Source of the DNA: Acidobacteriota bacterium
GTDB taxonomy: Bacteria > Acidobacteriota > Blastocatellia > Pyrinomonadales > Pyrinomonadaceae
Reading direction: 5' to 3'
Assembly (NCBI GenBank): GCA_019239425.1
Contig: JAFAZX010000056.1
Span: 1 to 64,000, forward strand
DNA: 64,000 bases
In this document: positions 60,310-64,000 of the stretch, piece by piece
Layout: every line of letters begins with the position of its first letter
How positions within the stretch are numbered: position 1 is the stretch's first letter
The notes under the pieces: model-generated
What the model was told of the DNA's origin: nothing
The model's input: only the letters and a program-made list of their open reading frames with translations
Database searches by the model: none
Position numbers and translations under genes: made by a program

Positions 60310-61344
60310 ATGAGTGAGAACGAAAACGCGCTGAACTCTCCCCCGCTGCTCAACGATCTATCTTTTACCATCCCGCGCCACGACCTGATTACGGCCGCGG
60401 CCGAGGGGCTGCTTTCCTCTTCGGCGAGCGACAGAATCTCGGAGATCATCTCGCCGCTCAACCTGACCTTCGCGCGGTTCGGCGGGTGGGCGGACAGGAT
60501 CAAGTCGAACACCCCGCCCAACGATGCCGAGACGCAAAGCTTCCTCGAAGACGACGCCAACCGCAGCCACCGGCGCTGGCACTACGTCGACATCCCGCTC
60601 GACGCGACCGGCTACAGGCAGGCGCAGCAACTCGGCCTCACGCGCGACGACGACGTGGTGCAGACGATACGCGAGTGCGTGCGCGTGCTGCGCGGCGAAT
60701 CCAACCGCTTCAGTGCCGTCAACGCGCTCCGCCTGCTCGGCCATCACGTCGGCGACGTACACCAGCCGCTCCACGTCGGCTGCGGCTTCATAGACGACTC
60801 GGGAGAGGTGCCGACCATCGTCACAGACCCGCAGCGCGTCGCGGACGAGGGGTTGAAAAGCGACACGGGCGGCAACGACATCCTGCTGCCCGGCGCGGGC
60901 AACCTGCACTCCTTCTGGGACGGCGTGCTCGGCGGCACGCTCGACATCGACGACGTGTCGCTCGCGTCCGCCGGCCCTGAGGCGAGCGCCGCGGACGCCG
61001 CGGCGGCCGACGAGCGCGAGCAGGTCGAGAGGCTGCGCGCCCTCGCCGCGGAGGAGGAGGAGAGTACCGCCGGCGGGTCGGGCCTCGCCGCCACGCTGCC
61101 GCTCGAGCGCCGGGCCGAGGAGTGGGCCAACGAGTCCATAGTGGCGGCGCGCGAAGCCTACCGCAACATCGTAATCATCGGGCGCAGCGGTAAGGACTTC
61201 CGCGTCTCCTGGGAAGGCTTCGAGACGCCGGAGGGCAGGCAGCCCTACACCGCGCGCTGCGCCCCCATCCTGCTCGACCGGATGAGGAAGAGCGTGCGCC
61301 GCCTGGCCGACCTGCTTAACGAGATTTTTTCGCAGGCCGGTTGA
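60310..61344 (+). CDS. S1/P1-type zinc nuclease-like protein without signal peptide
   Basis: About 344 residues from ATG 60310. Zinc-site motifs: RRWHYVDIP, LLGHHVGDVHQPLHVG (His-x3-Asp-x-His-Gln-Pro-Leu-His) and LHSFWD. The family cleaves single-stranded DNA/RNA and is normally exported with Trp at the mature N-terminus; here the N-terminal region lacks the signal and the usual Trp-Gly start, though WADRIK is kept. An acidic Ala/Glu insertion lies at about 220-255. The stop is in the terminator hairpin. Confidence 0.82.
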   Translation: MSENENALNSPPLLNDLSFTIPRHDLITAAAEGLLSSSASDRISEIISPLNLTFARFGGWADRIKSNTPPNDAETQSFLEDDANRSHRRWHYVDIPLDATGYRQAQQLGLTRDDDVVQTIRECVRVLRGESNRFSAVNALRLLGHHVGDVHQPLHVGCGFIDDSGEVPTIVTDPQRVADEGLKSDTGGNDILLPGAGNLHSFWDGVLGGTLDIDDVSLASAGPEASAADAAAADEREQVERLRALAAEEEESTAGGSGLAATLPLERRAEEWANESIVAAREAYRNIVIIGRSGKDFRVSWEGFETPEGRQPYTARCAPILLDRMRKSVRRLADLLNEIFSQAG

Positions 61345-61366
61345 CAACCGGCCTGCGAAGGTTTTT
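61331..61366 (+). terminator. Rho-independent terminator after the nuclease gene
   Basis: Perfect stem CGCAGGCCGGTT / AACCGGCCTGCG (61331-61357, 3-base loop) with T-runs on both sides (TTTTTT before, GTTTTT after). The nuclease TGA stop (61342-61344) is inside it. Confidence 0.85.
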
Positions 61367-61375
61367 CATCAACGC

Positions 61376-61645
61376 GTGGCCCTGGTCAAAGCGCACATCG
61401 TCCTCGACAGGGGGAAAGCCGGAGCGCCCGAGGCGCGGTCGGAAATTCTGGACGCCATACGCGCGCGCGCCGACATCTCCGGCGTCAACGAGAAACGTCT
61501 CGAACGCTACGGCGTGCTCACCTGCGACGTCGACGAATCGCGGCTCGACGCGATACGTGAGATACCGGGCGTCGCCGACGTTCAGGTCGACGCGGAGTAC
61601 GACCTGCCGGGCACGAACAGGAGCAAACAAGAGGCGGGCCAGTAA
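61376..61645 (+). CDS. Small protein resembling a subtilase propeptide (inhibitor I9-like)
   Basis: About 89 residues, GTG start at 61376 without clear ribosome site. LERYGVLTCDVDESRLDAI, IPGVADVQVDAEYDLPG and the leading VKAHIVLDRG fit the ferredoxin-like fold of S8 propeptides/inhibitor I9. It lies right after the terminator in the subtilase cassette. It could be a stand-alone inhibitor or chaperone of the subtilase, which itself has a poor propeptide. Translated separately, perhaps at a low level due to the terminator. Confidence 0.6.
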   Translation: MALVKAHIVLDRGKAGAPEARSEILDAIRARADISGVNEKRLERYGVLTCDVDESRLDAIREIPGVADVQVDAEYDLPGTNRSKQEAGQ

Positions 61646-61719
61646 CGGCCGCCTCTTTTCATTTCGCGCCCGCCGATTCCCCTTGCGCCGCCGCCGCCGC
61701 ATAAGGACTTCTGCCCCTT

Positions 61720-61751
61720 CAGGGGAGGACTTTGCTGTTCGTGAGCAAGGG
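61720..61751 (+). repeat. Direct repeat copy C
   Basis: Reads CAGGGGAGGACTTTGCTG then TTCGTGAGCAAGGG, 25 of 32 positions equal to copy A. Preceded by CCCCTT, giving the short stem CCCC/GGGG. Copies A/B and C bracket the three-gene subtilase cassette. Confidence 0.75.
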
Positions 61752-61767
61752 CATTTCGTCAGTGGCC

Positions 61768-64000
61768 CTACCCAGACTCCCCGATTATGTAGTATGAGCT
61801 TTTTCTGGTTGGGTCCTGGGTGGGCCAGACCGCCCATCCCTCCCAGGCTCCCCCTTGCTTTAACATGGAGCGCGTGTGCACTTTAACTGAGCTGTGATCG
61901 CGGGCTATTTCTAAAACGTTATAGAGACGGGGCGTAGATTCCGGCCGTTGGCTGGCCTCAGCACCGAATGAACCCGCTCCTATCACGTGTATCTTCTGCG
62001 GGTGAGGATAGCCGACTACCTCGGCGCGATTTTCATGCACGTGCCCGTGAAGACACAGCCTGACGGCACTGCGTCTTAATCGTTCCATGAAGGCATCGTC
62101 ACGAATTTTATCGTTACCCGTAACCGGGTGGTGCCAGACTCCGATGCGCAGTATGGGGGCGTCCACGTCCAAGACCTTCGAGTCCACCGCCCTCTCAATC
62201 TCTTCACGTGCTTTGACCAGCCCGCGCGCCAGGGCCCCCAGGTTAATGCCAGCGCGATTCCTAAACCATTCGTCGATGTGCCAGGACGAGTTGAGGGCAA
62301 TAAACTGTAGTCCCGTCTGAGGGAAGAGGTAGGAAATACATTGCTCCTCGAAGGCCAGCGGGTACTCTTTCTGGACGAGCGGGTGGTAAAAATACTGGGA
62401 GAAGTTCCTGAACCGGTTTGGGTAGCTTCTTTCATCCCGGACTAAATATCCATCACCTTGCGGGTAGTAATGCTCCTCCAGCAAGCCGGCCACGTTAACA
62501 CTCCGCCCGGGTTTCCAGTGGTAGACTTCCTCCTCCCACGACAGATCATGGTTGCCCGGAACGACGATGCATCGCTCCGCGGTTAAGTCGAATTCCCGAA
62601 TCAGGGCGGATACGAACTGCCGGGCCACTTCGAACTCTTCGGGCGCGGCCCGATTCGTCAGGTCGCCCGAGATGATTAAAAAATCCACCTGCTTAAAGCC
62701 CAGGCCCCCCGATTCATCGCGGATGTCGTCAATCAGGGGTTGTAAGATCTGTTCCGTATCAACGCCGCCGCTGAGATGGAGGTCGCTCAGGTGCAGAAGC
62801 CGGATCGGCTCGGTGTCGTCCTGCCTCTCATCGAGATTGGCGAAAACCTGCGGGACGTTCGCGACGATCTGCTTTCTCCGCTTCTCTATCTCGGTCCTGA
62901 GCGCCCAGGTTCTGTGGGCCAAGTCCGGGTCGCGTTCTCGCAGCCTTTTCACCCCCTCGGTGATTTTGATCCGGCAGTCGCATTCGGGGCACCCGATGTC
63001 TTCCTCTCCCTTGGCAATCCTTTTGTTAATGGAGTCTTCGGTAAACTGATACCCACAGGTGCAGGTTACCTCCAGGTGCTCGATGATGTCGACGCCGTGC
63101 TGCCGCAGGTGTCGCTCGACGAAGTTCACGAACTGCCCACGCAGTTGCCGTGAAACTTCGTCGTCAAAAAAGATATCCAGGTGGGCGAAACCACGGCCAC
63201 GCTCTACCTTGCGCAGGCCGCACACGCCTCGTCCGGGGGCCTCGAATTCGGCCTGATTCTGCCGCAGGCGCACGCGGCCGAATTGTTGGCCGATGACGAG
63301 CCACGCCACCAGGGAGGCGTAGATATTATCTATGGCCCCGGAGAAGTCGTAGGACAGTGAGACCGATTGCGACGCCTCGCCTTCGACCTGCTCGACGGCG
63401 CTGAAGAGCGACGGGAAAATTAACAACCCTTCCTGCTGGAAGCAGATTCCGTGCTCGATGAGTAATTGGACGACGCACTCCAGCACCACCAACTCTTGAT
63501 GACGTTGTAACCGATCCTTTTCGGCGATGCCGGGCAACGACAGGTCGGGCGACTGTAAGCTCTGCACCTCAAGCGTCGGCACGTCGCGCAGATTCCCCCT
63601 CGCCGCCATAATCAGAGAGCCGGCGTAGCGTTCGATCTCCCCGACTTGCAATACGAGGACGCCTTCGCCCGAGCTGAGGCGGGTGATGGCGACTAAGCCC
63701 TGGGCCGCCAGCTGCTCGGCCACGGCCTCAACGGGCTGATGCTCAACGGCCTTCGAAAACCACTTGCGAAGATGCCGCTTGATGTCGTTGAGGTAGAGGA
63801 TAACCTGGCCTATTTTTCGCTGGTCTTCGATTTCGTCGCGGATACGCTGAAACAGTTCGGGGCGAATAATTTTAGCCAAGCTCCCCCAGTCCAGCGCCCC
63901 GGCCATCGCTTCTCGTAATTCGGCAATACCACGGCCGGTCAGCGCACTCGTCTCGTAATACCCCTTAAACCCGCACCGGGCAATAAGCGCTTCAAGCGAT
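61768..64000 (-). CDS. Ras-like GTPase - COR-like - zinc ribbon - calcineurin-like phosphoesterase fusion (N-terminus outside window)
   Basis: The frame is open to the right edge, so the gene begins beyond it; at least 743 residues are seen. The first visible residues, GFKGYYETSALTGRGIAEL, are the G5 box of a Ras/Roc-type GTPase. Next come COR-like helical/winged segments (ELFQRIRDEIEDQRK, EQLAAQGLVAITRLSSGEGV, VLECVVQLLIEHGIC, LSYDFSGAIDNIYASLV), then a zinc ribbon (CTCGYQF and CPECDCR), a helical stretch, and a metallophosphoesterase with HLSDLHLSGG, IISGDLTNR, VPGNHDLSW, GVWHHPVTGN and LCLHGHVHENR, all metal ligands intact. Likely a GTP-switched phosphoesterase effector. Confidence 0.85.
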   Translation of the reverse strand, partial: SLEALIARCGFKGYYETSALTGRGIAELREAMAGALDWGSLAKIIRPELFQRIRDEIEDQRKIGQVILYLNDIKRHLRKWFSKAVEHQPVEAVAEQLAAQGLVAITRLSSGEGVLVLQVGEIERYAGSLIMAARGNLRDVPTLEVQSLQSPDLSLPGIAEKDRLQRHQELVVLECVVQLLIEHGICFQQEGLLIFPSLFSAVEQVEGEASQSVSLSYDFSGAIDNIYASLVAWLVIGQQFGRVRLRQNQAEFEAPGRGVCGLRKVERGRGFAHLDIFFDDEVSRQLRGQFVNFVERHLRQHGVDIIEHLEVTCTCGYQFTEDSINKRIAKGEEDIGCPECDCRIKITEGVKRLRERDPDLAHRTWALRTEIEKRRKQIVANVPQVFANLDERQDDTEPIRLLHLSDLHLSGGVDTEQILQPLIDDIRDESGGLGFKQVDFLIISGDLTNRAAPEEFEVARQFVSALIREFDLTAERCIVVPGNHDLSWEEEVYHWKPGRSVNVAGLLEEHYYPQGDGYLVRDERSYPNRFRNFSQYFYHPLVQKEYPLAFEEQCISYLFPQTGLQFIALNSSWHIDEWFRNRAGINLGALARGLVKAREEIERAVDSKVLDVDAPILRIGVWHHPVTGNDKIRDDAFMERLRRSAVRLCLHGHVHENRAEVVGYPHPQKIHVIGAGSFGAEASQRPESTPRLYNVLEIARDHSSVKVHTRSMLKQGGAWEGWAVWPTQDPTRKSSYYIIGESG

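Noticed and set aside
61341-61886. Plus-strand frame overlapping the nuclease terminator and the propeptide-like gene
   Set aside because: Arg/Ser/Thr-rich shadow of the 61376 gene and of the phosphoesterase end; no ribosome site.

Overview
The window is a high-GC, gene-dense Gram-negative chromosome segment. Many genes touch or overlap by 4 bases (ATGA or GTGA junctions). The best guess is Acidobacteriota, perhaps Blastocatellia. This is an inference from gene content: a serine/threonine kinase with the N-terminal segment typical of acidobacterial kinases, DUF4384 and CHAT-TPR proteins, an rpoN cluster with both HPr kinase and an incomplete PTS, lipopolysaccharide transport genes and MlaEFD. 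No 16S gene is present to confirm it.

Layout. 1-8.1 kb: end of a CocE-type hydrolase, an adenylating enzyme/ACP/acyltransferase fusion, three unknown genes on the minus strand, then pyrD-pyrF-hydrolase. 8.2-12.8 kb: a DUF3108 protein and feoA-feoB-Cys-rich partner behind a strong promoter with a Fur-like dyad. 12.8-20 kb (minus): TPR and zinc-finger proteins, a ribbon-helix-helix protein, RNase P RNA, a CPBP membrane protein, a large DUF11 surface protein and a polysaccharide export protein. 20.3-33.1 kb (minus): ptsI-ptsH-EIIA(Man)-rapZ-hprK-hpf-rpoN-lptB-lptC/A-recJ-pilZ, a carbon/nitrogen signalling and envelope cluster. 33.3-34.5 kb: a promoter-driven pair of a membrane thioredoxin-like protein and an exported 12-cysteine peptide. 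34.7-44.5 kb (minus): uppP, an SDR, an ACT protein, RNase J, ksgA, ribD, ftsY and an HD-GYP sensor. 44.9-50 kb (plus): sigma/anti-sigma/Spy-like and mlaE-mlaF-mlaD.

50-64 kb looks like an accessory region: an ECF-like sigma factor, a Ser/Thr kinase with a DUF4384-like sensor, a TPR-CHAT protease, a second DUF4384-like protein, small unknown proteins, and a cassette of intracellular subtilase, S1/P1-type nuclease and a small propeptide-like protein. It ends in a Ras-like GTPase/COR-like/zinc-ribbon/calcineurin-phosphoesterase fusion that runs off the right edge. This set resembles bacterial conflict (suicide or immunity-type) systems.

The most unusual structural signal is a family of intergenic inverted repeats whose arms are tandem 7-base (a few 8-base) words such as TGATGAA, GTGATAA, GTAGGCA, GGATGAA, ATGGTAA and GGAGTCT. 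The words differ between loci, and several arms are perfect over 27-39 bp. They sit at gene ends and often contain the stop codon of the neighbouring gene. They occur from 2 kb to 48.8 kb and I see none in the 50-64 kb accessory region. No tRNA, 5S/16S/23S rRNA, CRISPR array, transposase or integrase was seen.
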